Below, piece after piece: positions 32,299 to 41,480 of a stretch of DNA of 64,000 nt (position 1 is its first letter; each line of letters begins with the position of its first letter). The translations under genes and the position numbers were made by a program. The stretch is from contig JAFPBB010000008.1 of assembly GCA_017390585.1 (NCBI GenBank), positions 21,832 to 85,831 on the forward strand, given 5' to 3'. Source of the DNA: Tidjanibacter sp. GTDB taxonomy: Bacteria > Bacteroidota > Bacteroidia > Bacteroidales > Rikenellaceae. The notes under the pieces are model-generated. The model was not told the DNA's origin. It made no database searches and was given only the letters and a program-made list of their open reading frames with translations.

Positions 32299-34362
32299 TT
32301 ACTGCTTGTGGATGAGTTTCACACTGCGGCGGATGAAGGCGGTGAGATTCTCACCCTTGAGCATACCGTTGGAGAGAAGTGCAAGGTCCACGAGTTGCTT
32401 CACAAGCACGTTCTCGCGACCATTCTCGCGCAATAAGTCGGTGCGCTGTGTGCGGAGGTCGGTAGCTTTGCGATTGAGATCGTCGCGCTGCATTTTCTCC
32501 TCTGTGGAGAGCTCCTCATCTTTCTTGCCCTCGGTGAGTTTCTCGAGCGACGAAATCTGATTCTCAACGCTTTGAATCTTCTTGTCGATGGAGGCAATCT
32601 TCTCGCCACACGATTTCTCCACTTCGTCGAGAATCTCTGCCACGAGGGGGTGGTTGCCGTTGACGGCAATGTTGTAGCTGTCGGGCATCTGAGCATAGAA
32701 TTGGCTCATTCCGCCGCCACTCACTTGCGCCATCTCCTTCATACGACGCATAAACTCGTCGCGAGTGATGGTGATGGGGTCCTCGTCGGACTCCATTGCC
32801 TCAAAGGAGATGGAGTAGTGAATCTTATCCTCGGTGGGGAGTTGGCTCTCAAATACGGGGCGCAACATCTCCTGCTGATTGGTGGTGAGGGCGAGTTTGA
32901 GTGTGGTCTCCTTCTCGATGAGTTTCTCGATGACGTTGGAGTCCACGCGCACGAAGCGGCTCTTTTCGTTCTTGCTCTCGAAGTAGCCGATGAAGTGTCC
33001 GTCCAGAGGACCATCCATCACCAAGACGTCGTAGCCTTTGGCCTTGGCTGCCTCCACAAAGTGGTGTTTGCCCTCAACGGAGTCGGTGTAGAGGTAGATG
33101 AGGTTGCCGTTTTTGTCGGTCTGATTGTCGGCAATGAGTGCTTTGTACTCCTCGGGGGTGAAGTACCTACCCTCGCTGTTTTTCAGCAGGGTGAATCCCT
33201 GTGCTTTCTCGGCAAACTTCTCGTCGGTGACGATGCCATACTCGATGAATATCCTCAGGTCGTCCCATTTGCTCTCGAAATCGGGCCTCATTGTGTTGAA
33301 CAACTCCTGCAAACGATCGGCCACCTTGCGGGTGATGTAACCCGAGATTTTCTTGACATTGCTGTCGCTCTGGAGGTAGCTGCGCGACACATTCAGAGGA
33401 ATATCGGGCGAGTCGATAACGCCGTGGAGCAGAGTGAGATACTCGGGCACAATTCCTTCCACCGAATCGGTGACATAGACCTGATTGCAATAGAGTTGGA
33501 TGCGGTTTTTCTGCATCTCGAAGTTGTTGCGAATCTTGGGGAAGTAGAGAATGCCGGTGAGGTTGAAGGGATAGTCGATGTTGAGATGGATGCAGAAGAG
33601 AGGCTCCTCGGCGGTGGGGTAGAGCTCCGAGTAGAACTCTTTGTACTGTTGCTCGGTGATTTCGCTGGGTTTGCGAGTCCAAAGGGGAGTGGTGTCGTTG
33701 ATGATGTAGTCGCGGTCGGTGTCGACATATTTGCCATCTTTCCACTCTTGGTGTTTGCCACACACGATCTCCACGGGGAGGAAGCGGCAGTATTTGCGGA
33801 GCATTTCGCGGATGCGGCCCTCGTCGGCAAACTCCAGCGAGTCCTCGGAGAGGTGCATAATGATGTCCGTACCTCGCTCACGCTTGGTGTCGCTCTCGGC
33901 GAGGGTGTATTCGGGGGTGCCGTTGCAGCTCCAGAGCATAGTGGGCTCCTCGGAATGGTAGCTTTGGGTGCGGATTTCCACCTTGTCGCTCACCATAAAC
34001 GCCGAGTAGAATCCGAGTCCAAAATGGCCGATGATGGCTTGATTTTTATACTTGGCCATAAACTCCTCGGCCGACGAGAATGCAATCTGGTTGATGTAGC
34101 GGTCAACCTCCTCGGCACTCATACCCACGCCGTTGTCGGAAACGGTGATGGTTTTTGCCACGGGATCAACTGCCACACGCACCTTGAGCTCACCGAGCTC
34201 GCCGTCGTAGGCGCCACTTGTGGCAATCGTACGCATCTTTTGCGATGCATCCACTGCGTTGGCAACAATCTCGCGCAGGAAAATTTCGTGGTCCGAATAG
34301 AGGAATTTCTTGATTACGGGGAAGATGTTCTCCGTTGTAACTCCGATAGTTCCGTTTTTCAT
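32299..34362 (-). CDS. htpG: Molecular chaperone HtpG (Hsp90)
   Basis: A 687-residue Hsp90. The GHKL ATPase domain is at the N-terminus (EIFLREIVANAVDASQKM, VSDNGVGMSAEEVDRYI, IGHFGLGFYSAFMVSDKVEI), followed by the middle domain with LPLNVSRSYLQSD-like PLNVSRSYLQ and the C-terminal dimerisation region. The stretch DEEKM-type charged helices near 620-650 (SLEKLTEGKKDEELSTEEKM) is an extra in the C-terminal third. The frame could start at 34428, but homology begins at MKNGTIGVTTENIF, so 34362 was chosen. A 19-bp inverted repeat lies 75 bases upstream. Convergent with the ATPase operon. Confidence 0.94.
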   Translation of the reverse strand: MKNGTIGVTTENIFPVIKKFLYSDHEIFLREIVANAVDASQKMRTIATSGAYDGELGELKVRVAVDPVAKTITVSDNGVGMSAEEVDRYINQIAFSSAEEFMAKYKNQAIIGHFGLGFYSAFMVSDKVEIRTQSYHSEEPTMLWSCNGTPEYTLAESDTKRERGTDIIMHLSEDSLEFADEGRIREMLRKYCRFLPVEIVCGKHQEWKDGKYVDTDRDYIINDTTPLWTRKPSEITEQQYKEFYSELYPTAEEPLFCIHLNIDYPFNLTGILYFPKIRNNFEMQKNRIQLYCNQVYVTDSVEGIVPEYLTLLHGVIDSPDIPLNVSRSYLQSDSNVKKISGYITRKVADRLQELFNTMRPDFESKWDDLRIFIEYGIVTDEKFAEKAQGFTLLKNSEGRYFTPEEYKALIADNQTDKNGNLIYLYTDSVEGKHHFVEAAKAKGYDVLVMDGPLDGHFIGYFESKNEKSRFVRVDSNVIEKLIEKETTLKLALTTNQQEMLRPVFESQLPTEDKIHYSISFEAMESDEDPITITRDEFMRRMKEMAQVSGGGMSQFYAQMPDSYNIAVNGNHPLVAEILDEVEKSCGEKIASIDKKIQSVENQISSLEKLTEGKKDEELSTEEKMQRDDLNRKATDLRTQRTDLLRENGRENVLVKQLVDLALLSNGMLKGENLTAFIRRSVKLIHKQ

Positions 34363-34436
34363 AGTGATATGTTTTTTAGAGTTTTCAGTTCTTTTCTTCG
34401 CCCTCTTATGGAGCAAACGGTGTGCCAAGCAGTGTG

Positions 34437-34455
34437 GACTGACAAATTGTCAGTC
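34437..34455. promoter_or_regulatory. Candidate operator between htpG and lysS
   Basis: GACTGACAAATTGTCAGTC: two perfect 9-bp arms around one base. It is 75 bases upstream of the htpG ATG and 67 bases before the lysS promoter box. It has no T-run, so it is not a terminator; a repressor site for the heat-shock gene is the simplest reading. Confidence 0.5.
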
Positions 34456-34521
34456 GCATCCGCAATGTGCCGCTATGGGATGGGCGTCGATTTTGGATTT
34501 TGAATTTTGCATTTTCGATTG

Positions 34522-34529
34522 TATCTTTG
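34522..34529 (+). promoter_or_regulatory. Putative -7 promoter box for lysS
   Basis: TATCTTTG on the plus strand, 45 bases before the lysS ATG. Confidence 0.55.
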
Positions 34530-34573
34530 TGGGTTAATTGGGAAAATATCGAATAACAAAATTATATAGCACT

Positions 34574-36298
34574 ATGAGTAATCTCAACCTTTCCGAACAG
34601 GAGATTCAGCGTAGGGCCTCGTTGCAGGCACTTCGCGACCTCGGCATCGACCCCTATCCCGCTGCACGCTATGATGTTACTGCCACCGCAGCACAGCTCG
34701 CAGCAGAGTATAACCCCGAGCTCGGCAACTTCGCCGACATCACCATTGCAGGCCGACTGATGAGCCGCCGCATTATGGGTAGCGCCTCGTTCTTCGAACT
34801 GCAGGACCACACAGGCCGCATTCAGGTCTACATCCGCCGCGACGATGTGTGCCCCGAGGGCGACACCACCCTCTACAACACCGTCTTCAAAAAACTGCTC
34901 GACATCGGTGATATCATTGGTGTGCGCGGTTTTGCATTCATCACCCAGACCGGTGAGCTCTCCGTACATTGCAAGGAGTTCACCATCCTCTCCAAGAGCA
35001 TCCGCCCCCTGCCCATCGTGAAGGAGAAAGATGGTCAGGTGTTCGACGCCTTCACCGACCCCGAGCAGAGGTATCGCCAGAGGTATGTGGATCTCATTGT
35101 GAACCCCCACGTTAAGGATGTGTTCGTGAAGAGGGCCAAGATTATGAATACTATGAGGGAGTACTTCAACGAGGCAGGTTGCTTGGAGGTTGACACTCCC
35201 GTGCTTCAGCCCATCCCTGGTGGTGCTGCCGCACGTCCCTTCATCACCCACCACAACTCTCTCGATACCGACCTCTACCTGCGTATTGCCAATGAGCTCT
35301 ATCTCAAGAGGCTCATCGTGGGCGGTTTCAACGGTGTCTATGAGTTCTCGCGCAACTTCCGCAACGAGGGTATGGACCGCACTCACAACCCCGAGTTCAC
35401 CTGTATGGAGATCTATGTGCCCTACAAGGACTACTTCTGGATGATGGAGTTCACCGAGAATATGCTCGAGAAGGTGTGCCGTGCTGTGAATGGCACCGAC
35501 AGCGTGAATATCGCCGGCAACGAGATCTCCTTCAAGGCCCCCTTCCGTCGTCTGTCGATGACCGAGGCAATCAAGGAGAAGACCGGCTACGACATCACCG
35601 GCCAGAGCGAGGAGCAGCTCAGGGAGGCTTGCAAGAGGCTTGGCGTGGAGATTGACGACACTATGGGTAAGGGTAAGCTCATCGACGCCATCTTCGGCAC
35701 CTACTGCGAGGAGCACCTCATTCAGCCCACTTTCATCACCGACTATCCCATTGAGATGTCGCCCTTGTGCAAACGCCACCGTAGCAATCCCGACCTTACC
35801 GAGCGCTTCGAGCTCTTCGTGAATGGCAAGGAGCTCTGCAATGCCTACTCGGAGCTCAACGACCCCATCGATCAGTATGAGCGCTTCCAGGAGCAGTTGC
35901 GACTCTCGGAGAAGGGCGACGATGAGGCTATGTTCATCGATATGGACTTTGTGAGGGCACTCGAGTATGGTATGCCCACCTGCTCGGGTATGGGTATCGG
36001 CATCGACCGACTCACAATGTTTATGACGGGTCAGCAGACCATCCAGGATGTACTGCTCTTCCCCCAGATGAAACCCGAGAAGGGCACCCAGAAGGATTCG
36101 GATGAGAAATACTTGGCCAAGGGTATTCCCGCCGAGTGGATTCCCGTATTGCAGAAGATGAGCTTTGTGAAGGTGGAGATGCTCACCAAGCTCTCGGCAG
36201 GCAAGCTCTTCAACGACCTCTGCGGTTTCAATAAGAAGAATAAGCTGGGCCTGAAGAATCCCACGATGGACGAGGTTAAAGCGTGGGTGAGCGAGTAA
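34574..36298 (+). CDS. lysS: Lysine--tRNA ligase, class II
   Basis: A 574-residue class II lysyl-tRNA synthetase. The N-terminal OB fold ([31 protein letters not shown]) binds the anticodon. Motif 1 is in [19 protein letters not shown], motif 2 in [20 protein letters not shown], and motif 3 in [15 protein letters not shown]. The frame extends to 34538, but [13 protein letters not shown] is the usual start, so the ATG at 34574 was taken. The C-terminus extends about 60 residues past motif 3 ([18 protein letters not shown]), longer than in E. coli LysS. tpiA follows after 46 bases. Confidence 0.93.
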   Translation: MSNLNLSEQEIQRRASLQALRDLGIDPYPAARYDVTATAAQLAAEYNPELGNFADITIAGRLMSRRIMGSASFFELQDHTGRIQVYIRRDDVCPEGDTTLYNTVFKKLLDIGDIIGVRGFAFITQTGELSVHCKEFTILSKSIRPLPIVKEKDGQVFDAFTDPEQRYRQRYVDLIVNPHVKDVFVKRAKIMNTMREYFNEAGCLEVDTPVLQPIPGGAAARPFITHHNSLDTDLYLRIANELYLKRLIVGGFNGVYEFSRNFRNEGMDRTHNPEFTCMEIYVPYKDYFWMMEFTENMLEKVCRAVNGTDSVNIAGNEISFKAPFRRLSMTEAIKEKTGYDITGQSEEQLREACKRLGVEIDDTMGKGKLIDAIFGTYCEEHLIQPTFITDYPIEMSPLCKRHRSNPDLTERFELFVNGKELCNAYSELNDPIDQYERFQEQLRLSEKGDDEAMFIDMDFVRALEYGMPTCSGMGIGIDRLTMFMTGQQTIQDVLLFPQMKPEKGTQKDSDEKYLAKGIPAEWIPVLQKMSFVKVEMLTKLSAGKLFNDLCGFNKKNKLGLKNPTMDEVKAWVSE

Positions 36299-36344
36299 TT
36301 AAATTAGGATGATAGATTCACATTTTTTTTAGAATTTCAAGATA

Positions 36345-37097
36345 ATGAGGAAAAAAATTGTAGCGGGTAACTGGAAGATGAACACCACTCCCGCAGAAGG
36401 TTTGGAGTTAGTTAAGAACGTAATTGCACAGAGCGCAGAGGTTTGCGAGTGCGTAAACTTCATCGTATGCCCTCCCTTCACCCACCTCTCGCAGGTGGCC
36501 GAGGCTGCCAAAGGTAGCCGCGTGGCTGTGGGCGCACAGAACTGTGCAGCAGAGGCAAAGGGTGCCTACACCGGTGAGGTGAGCGCCGCAATGATTGCTT
36601 CGCTTGGCGTGAAGTATGTAATCCTTGGCCACAGCGAGCGCAGGGAGTACTACGGTGAGACCAGCGCAACCCTCAATAAGAAGATGGAGCAGGCCTATGC
36701 CAATGGTCTCATCCCCATCTACTGCGTTGGTGAGCGCCTGGAGGAGCGCGAGGCAGAGCGCCACTTCGAGGTTGTGAAGGCTCAGATTGAGGAGGTTGTA
36801 TTCAACCTCACCGCCGAGCAGTTTGCCGAGTTGGTTATTGCCTACGAGCCCGTGTGGGCTATCGGTACCGGCAAGACCGCCACTGCAGAGCAGGCCGAGG
36901 AGATCCACGCCTACATCCGCAGCGTGCTGGCCGAGAAGTTCGGTGAGGCTGCTGCTAACACCCCCATTCTCTATGGTGGTAGCTGCAAGCCCAGCAACGC
37001 ACAGGAGATTTTTGCCAAGGAGAACGTTGATGGCGGCCTGATTGGTGGCGCAGCTCTCAAGGCAGAGGACTTCATTGGCATCGGTAAGGGCTTCTAA
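36345..37097 (+). CDS. tpiA: Triose-phosphate isomerase
   Basis: A 250-residue TIM barrel interconverting dihydroxyacetone phosphate and glyceraldehyde 3-phosphate. The catalytic Lys is in [10 protein letters not shown] (Lys11), the His in [14 protein letters not shown], and the Glu in [15 protein letters not shown]; the phosphate-binding end is [15 protein letters not shown] and [14 protein letters not shown]. Full length. It may be read from the lysS promoter; no separate box was seen in the 46-base gap. Confidence 0.96.
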   Translation: MRKKIVAGNWKMNTTPAEGLELVKNVIAQSAEVCECVNFIVCPPFTHLSQVAEAAKGSRVAVGAQNCAAEAKGAYTGEVSAAMIASLGVKYVILGHSERREYYGETSATLNKKMEQAYANGLIPIYCVGERLEEREAERHFEVVKAQIEEVVFNLTAEQFAELVIAYEPVWAIGTGKTATAEQAEEIHAYIRSVLAEKFGEAAANTPILYGGSCKPSNAQEIFAKENVDGGLIGGAALKAEDFIGIGKGF

Positions 37098-37124
37098 TGG
37101 GTCCGGATCATCCGGTCTATGATA

Positions 37125-37156
37125 AGCGCAGGCTCACGGGCCTGCGCTATTTTTTT
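37125..37156 (+). terminator. Intrinsic terminator after tpiA
   Basis: An 8-bp stem AGCGCAGG / CCTGCGCT with an 8-base loop, then ATTTTTTT. Confidence 0.85.
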
Positions 37157-37292
37157 GAGGGTGGCTGGCCTGAGTTTCAACCAGTGGAGACAAATCGTCA
37201 TATTACTCTCTTGTGCTTATGCACCTCGATGATGCTCCATATTCGCAGGTGGAGTTTTGGGGATAAAATTTCTATATTTGGATTTTAGGCCC

Positions 37293-37300
37293 TATCTTTG
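37293..37300 (+). promoter_or_regulatory. Putative -7 promoter box for the serine dehydratase gene
   Basis: TATCTTTG on the plus strand, 33 bases before the ATG at 37333. Bases 37157-37290 hold nothing else recognised. Confidence 0.55.
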
Positions 37301-37332
37301 CGTCCCGAAAAAGAAAGGTTAGTTAGGAAGAT

Positions 37333-38532
37333 ATGAAAACAATCAAAGATATATTCGTAATCGGCAAGGGACCCTCGAGTAGCCACACAATGGGTCCCAA
37401 GAAGGCTGCCGTGCAGTTCCGCACCGACCATCCGCGTGCCGCAGCCTATCGCATCACACTCTATGGCTCACTCGCCGCAACAGGCAAAGGCCACCTTACG
37501 GATGTGGCCATTCTCGAGACTTTCGAGGGATTTGCACCCGCAGAAATCGTTTGGAAACCCCAAGAGTTTCTCCCTTTCCACCCCAATGCGATGAAGTTTG
37601 AGGCTCTGGATGATGAGGGTAATACCACCGAGTCGGAGATTGTCTACAGCACAGGTGGTGGTACCATTGTCTACGATGGCAGGAAGGATGACCCACACGC
37701 GGACATCTACCCGCTGACCACTTTGAGCGATATTATGGAGTGGTGCAACCAGACGGGCAAGAGCTATTGGGAGTATGTTTTCGAGTATGAGGAGAATGAT
37801 ATCACCGACTACCTCCTGGAGGTGTGGAATCATATGCGTGCAGCCGTACGCAATGGTCTCCGCAACGAGGGAGTCCTCCCCGGGCCTCTCAATCTCCGAC
37901 GCAAGGCTGCCAGCTATTTTGTGCGCTCGAGAGGCTACAAGGACAATCTCCGCACTCGCGGTCTGCTCTTTGCCTATGCACTTGCAGTGAGCGAGGAGAA
38001 CGCATCGGGTGGCATTGTGGTTACGGCCCCAACGTGTGGTTCGAGTGGCGTTGTCCCCTCGGTGCTCTACCATCTCCAGCAGGAGTATGAGTTCAGCGAT
38101 ATGCAGATTGTGCGTGCGCTGGCCACAGCTGGTCTGTTGGGTACCATCGTGAAGGCAAATGCCTCCATTTCGGGTGCCGAGGTGGGTTGTCAGGGTGAGG
38201 TTGGCGTGGCGTGTGCAATGGCTGCAGCCGCAGCGAGTCAGCTTATGGGCGGTTCGCCGAGGCAGATTGAGTATGCCGCCGAGCTGGCACTCGAGCACCA
38301 CCTCGGAATGACCTGCGACCCTATGTGTGGCCTTGTGCAGATTCCCTGCATTGAGCGTAATGCGATTGCTGCAGCACGAGCCATCGACTCCCAGATATAT
38401 GCCTGCTACACCGATGGTGTCCACCGCGTTCCCTTCGATGGTGTTGTGGAGGTGATGAAACACACGGGCCACGACATCCCCTCGCTCTATAAGGAGACAT
38501 CCGAGGGAGGCTTGAGCAAACTGACCATATAG
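37333..38532 (+). CDS. L-serine ammonia-lyase (single-chain, iron-sulfur)
   Basis: A 399-residue L-serine dehydratase that deaminates serine to pyruvate and ammonia. The beta-type domain comes first (FVIGKGPSSSHTMGPKKAA, with the SSHT substrate motif) and the alpha-type domain second (APTCGSSGVVPSVLYHLQ, AEVGCQGEVGVACAMAAAAA, MTCDPMCGLVQIPCIERNAI). The cysteines in these last segments fit the [4Fe-4S] ligands. The enzyme is likely oxygen-sensitive, in keeping with an anaerobe. Single-gene unit between a promoter box and a strong terminator. Often named sdaA or sda; no symbol is given because the isozyme is uncertain. Confidence 0.92.
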   Translation: MKTIKDIFVIGKGPSSSHTMGPKKAAVQFRTDHPRAAAYRITLYGSLAATGKGHLTDVAILETFEGFAPAEIVWKPQEFLPFHPNAMKFEALDDEGNTTESEIVYSTGGGTIVYDGRKDDPHADIYPLTTLSDIMEWCNQTGKSYWEYVFEYEENDITDYLLEVWNHMRAAVRNGLRNEGVLPGPLNLRRKAASYFVRSRGYKDNLRTRGLLFAYALAVSEENASGGIVVTAPTCGSSGVVPSVLYHLQQEYEFSDMQIVRALATAGLLGTIVKANASISGAEVGCQGEVGVACAMAAAAASQLMGGSPRQIEYAAELALEHHLGMTCDPMCGLVQIPCIERNAIAAARAIDSQIYACYTDGVHRVPFDGVVEVMKHTGHDIPSLYKETSEGGLSKLTI

Positions 38533-38543
38533 AAGAATAAGAT

Positions 38544-38576
38544 AAAGATGCAAAAAGCGGAGCTTTTTGCATCTTT
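38544..38576. terminator. Bidirectional intrinsic terminator
   Basis: A 15-bp stem (AAAGATGCAAAAAGC / GCTTTTTGCATCTTT) with a 3-base loop, between the converging serine dehydratase and GNAT genes. Confidence 0.85.
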
Positions 38577-38594
38577 ATTATAAATAGAGGTATC

Positions 38595-39395
38595 TCAATC
38601 GATGATTCCGACACTACACAACTTGCCGCGTAGGGTATACCCAATCTTTTCATAACAAGCGTTGGAAGCCAGTGAATCCGCGTTGGTGCAGAGTATAGGT
38701 ACATATCCCATCTCTGCCACCTTTCGTGTCACCTGATATACCAGATTCTGCGCGTAATGCCTCCTTCGTTCGTCTGGGAAAGTATATACACTGCTGATGA
38801 CAGCGTGTGTGTCGTTGGGTTTGTAGGAGCAACAGGCAACCGTCTTCCCATTGTTGTTTTTCCAAAAGAAGAAACCTTTGCCCGCGATATGATCTCTCGC
38901 TTTTTCCCTACAATGTTCATAGGGTGGAGCCTCCTCCCCAACTTCCGTATAGAAATAGGGGATAATGGCTGCAGCTTCTTCCTCGTCAACCGTGGTGCAA
39001 CAGTGTATTCTGCCCTCTGCAATGGTTGCTGGCGCAATGGACGAGGGACAATCGTACACAAATAATTTCATCACTATCCCTGCGTCCACTCCCTCGGCAG
39101 CAGCCTTCTGAACAAAATACTCTGCCAATTCATTTTTCAGATTGTATCGATATCCCTTACCGAGAGGACAAAGATTGCAGACCAATTCCCAAGCGTTATT
39201 TTTCACTTCTTCAGCCGCATTATCTGGCGTCCAAATCCAAACAGGATAGGGTGACTCCGAATGACATAGTATCAGATTTTCGTGGTTGCTCCGAATCAAC
39301 TCACATTCTCCTTTCAAGATTCGCGTGAGAACTTCAAAGGTGTAGTGATCTTGGCTGAGCAGTAGAAAATCGTGCTCATTTACAAATGAGTCCAT
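38595..39395 (-). CDS. GNAT family acetyltransferase-like protein
   Basis: A 266-residue protein. The C-terminal third resembles a GNAT fold: VYTFPDERRRHYAQNLVYQV (motif A region), then YVPILCTNADSLASNACYEKI, YTLRGKLCSVGI. The classical Q/RxxGxG/A loop is degenerate (RRRHYAQNL), so acetyl-CoA binding is uncertain. The N-terminal 130 residues are unassigned. The open frame runs up to 39473, but the ATG at 39395 places the start 17 bases after the stop of the upstream lipoprotein gene, so the two form an operon. Base composition is more AT-rich than the neighbours, which hints at transfer. Confidence 0.6.
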   Translation of the reverse strand: MDSFVNEHDFLLLSQDHYTFEVLTRILKGECELIRSNHENLILCHSESPYPVWIWTPDNAAEEVKNNAWELVCNLCPLGKGYRYNLKNELAEYFVQKAAAEGVDAGIVMKLFVYDCPSSIAPATIAEGRIHCCTTVDEEEAAAIIPYFYTEVGEEAPPYEHCREKARDHIAGKGFFFWKNNNGKTVACCSYKPNDTHAVISSVYTFPDERRRHYAQNLVYQVTRKVAEMGYVPILCTNADSLASNACYEKIGYTLRGKLCSVGIID

Positions 39396-39411
39396 CAATA
39401 GCTTCTTTCTT

Positions 39412-41334
39412 CTAATAGACCTGAGGCTGTTCGAAGGAGGTCCAGTCACCCACAATCTGATACTGACCGCCACCGGCAGTCACACCCTCGAGCCTAAAGG
39501 CATAGTAGGGTTTCACACGCCCCTCGTCGCTGGCGTCGGCGGTGTCGTCGAAGCGCTTGATGCCGATGCGGCCACCGTCGAGTTTGAGGTCGTAGATGTT
39601 GGCATAGAGATCGGTCACGGAGCCTGTTGTGATGTCGTGGTAGACATAGTCGCCGCCAATCTCCGCAAGGCTCTCGGCCTGAATCTTCACGATCATGGAG
39701 GTGTACATGCCGTAGAAGTTGAGTGTGTGGCGGTTGCCTTGGTTTATAATCTCCACATAGAAGGTGGAAATCTCGAGTTTGGGTAGGCCGGGTTCAACCT
39801 CCAGCCCCATAGGACCGTCGTAGGTGGCTTTGAGCAGATACTCTTTCTGGTCGCTGTGCGATTTCAGTTTCAGAGCGATGGTGATGGAGTAGTTGTCGGT
39901 GGGGTTGTCACTCTCCATATCGGTGCTTACCTGCACATAGCTGTCGAGGCCTGCAAGAACTGCGTAGGGAAGACCGTTGGCGTCCTGATAGAACGAGCTT
40001 GTGGACAACCAACTATTGCCCATAGCCATCTGTTGTGCTTCGCCGGCCGAAGCAAATGTGGGATAAAAACCACTGCAGAGGAAATTTTGCTCCGGGTTGG
40101 AATAGATGTTCAAGTCGAGCATTGAGCCGTCGTCGGCCAAGAGCTGAATCTCATACCAGCCGGGGTTGCCTTCAATAGTATAAACAGCCTTTACCGATGT
40201 GAACTTGAGGTTGATTTCCGAGTTGTTGTCTCCACCTGTGGAGGTGCCTACGATGTTGATGTTGCCGTCGTAGTGGAGTGTAACGGTGTTGTTGTCCACG
40301 AGTGTAAATTCGCCATTCAGGCGCACCTTGCCCTCGCCATAGAGTTCTACGTTGAGCGAGCCGCTCGATACGGTGAGGGTGGCTCCATTGGCCACGAGAG
40401 TGATGGTGCCAAGGTCAATCTCACCTGCGGCGCCGTCGCCGATGGTATAGGTGGCGGTGGGGATTGCACCGTTGGTGCCCGACTCGGTGAAGAGTTCAAA
40501 GGTGAAGTAGAGCATTCCAGCCTCATCGGAGAGTGCGAAAGAGTAGCTATCTCGAGATGTGAGACCTGTGAAGGTCACGTTGCAGTAGTCGGGAGTGGGG
40601 AGCTCCGAGGATGTGTAGGTGGGCTCCAGAGTGTACATCTCCACACACTCCGAGAGCACCTTCTCGCTACCTTTCATCGCAGCCGCATAGACATAGTATT
40701 TGGTTGCGGCCTCGCGGTAGTCCATTGTCACAACTGCGGAGGTGTTGGCCTCGGCGATATTGGCGGCCTGCAACACAAAGTCGGCGTCGATGGTTACGTA
40801 GGGGAGTGTGAACTCATCCACAGCCACGTAGTGTACCTCATCGGCATTGGTGCTGGTGATGATGAAGGTGAGAGAGGTTTCGGTGGCATCCACGGCTTCC
40901 ACGCTCACTGTGGGTTTATTCGATTCGGGTTTAGGGTCAGGCTCGGGCTCGGGCTCGGGCTCCTCTGTTGCGAGTGTGGCCATTTGTGTCTCGGCAAGTT
41001 CCGAAAGCACATCGCCATTAGCAGCCACAGCGTAGATATTATAGGTGGTTCCGGCCTCGAGTTCCTCTACGGTAATCGAAGTGGTGCCCACAGCAGCATC
41101 GAAGCCATTGTTGAACACGCCCGCTGCGGTGTAGACATCTGTGGTGCAGAAATACCTGACTTTGTCGGCATCCTTGCTGGTGATGGTAAAAGATAGGGTG
41201 GTCTCGGTAGCCTCACCAGCCTCAATGGATACGGTGGGCTTGGCCGCCTCCACTTCGGGTTCCTTGCACGAGGATAAGTTCACTCCAATAGCGACGATGG
41301 CCATTACGGAGAGGATTCTGAAAAGATGTTTCAT
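39412..41334 (-). CDS. Surface lipoprotein with two fibronectin-like domains
   Basis: A 640-residue lipoprotein (signal peptide ending NLSSC, Cys at 23). Two immunoglobulin/FN3-like segments follow, each starting KPTVS(I/V)EA with internal similarity (ATETTLSFTITSKDADKVRY versus ATETSLTFIITSTNADEVHY, and AAG/EAATxYxVYAAA). They are joined by an acidic Pro linker (EEPEPEPEPDPKPE, about 128-141). Residues about 240-640 are beta-rich, containing two more related segments (YSFALSDEAGMLYFTFELFTES and YEIQLLADDGSMLDLNIYSN), likely repeats of one fold. Function unknown; probably an outer-surface binding or glycan-related protein. First gene of a pair with the GNAT-like gene. Confidence 0.6.
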   Translation of the reverse strand: MKHLFRILSVMAIVAIGVNLSSCKEPEVEAAKPTVSIEAGEATETTLSFTITSKDADKVRYFCTTDVYTAAGVFNNGFDAAVGTTSITVEELEAGTTYNIYAVAANGDVLSELAETQMATLATEEPEPEPEPDPKPESNKPTVSVEAVDATETSLTFIITSTNADEVHYVAVDEFTLPYVTIDADFVLQAANIAEANTSAVVTMDYREAATKYYVYAAAMKGSEKVLSECVEMYTLEPTYTSSELPTPDYCNVTFTGLTSRDSYSFALSDEAGMLYFTFELFTESGTNGAIPTATYTIGDGAAGEIDLGTITLVANGATLTVSSGSLNVELYGEGKVRLNGEFTLVDNNTVTLHYDGNINIVGTSTGGDNNSEINLKFTSVKAVYTIEGNPGWYEIQLLADDGSMLDLNIYSNPEQNFLCSGFYPTFASAGEAQQMAMGNSWLSTSSFYQDANGLPYAVLAGLDSYVQVSTDMESDNPTDNYSITIALKLKSHSDQKEYLLKATYDGPMGLEVEPGLPKLEISTFYVEIINQGNRHTLNFYGMYTSMIVKIQAESLAEIGGDYVYHDITTGSVTDLYANIYDLKLDGGRIGIKRFDDTADASDEGRVKPYYAFRLEGVTAGGGQYQIVGDWTSFEQPQVY

Positions 41335-41373
41335 AAATAATTTTATTTGGGTTGATATATGTCTTTACATCCG

Positions 41374-41381
41374 CAAATATA
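41374..41381 (-). promoter_or_regulatory. Putative -7 promoter box for the surface lipoprotein gene
   Basis: TATATTTG on the minus strand, 39 bases upstream of the ATG at 41334. Confidence 0.5.
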
Positions 41382-41424
41382 CTCACTTTGTTACAAAACA
41401 TTGTAACATCCGGTGTAAAATAAA

Positions 41425-41456
41425 CGGAGAGCCGCACAAAATTGTGCAGCTCTCCG
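41425..41456 (-). terminator. Terminator of the peptide-use operon
   Basis: Stem CGGAGAGC-x-GCACAA with its complement around a 2-base centre, then TTTATTTT on the minus strand. The odd pair is a U-G wobble on the minus-strand RNA and a mismatch on plus, so it serves the C1 peptidase operon. Confidence 0.8.
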
Positions 41457-41480
41457 CTCTATTTATCTCTGGCTAATCTC

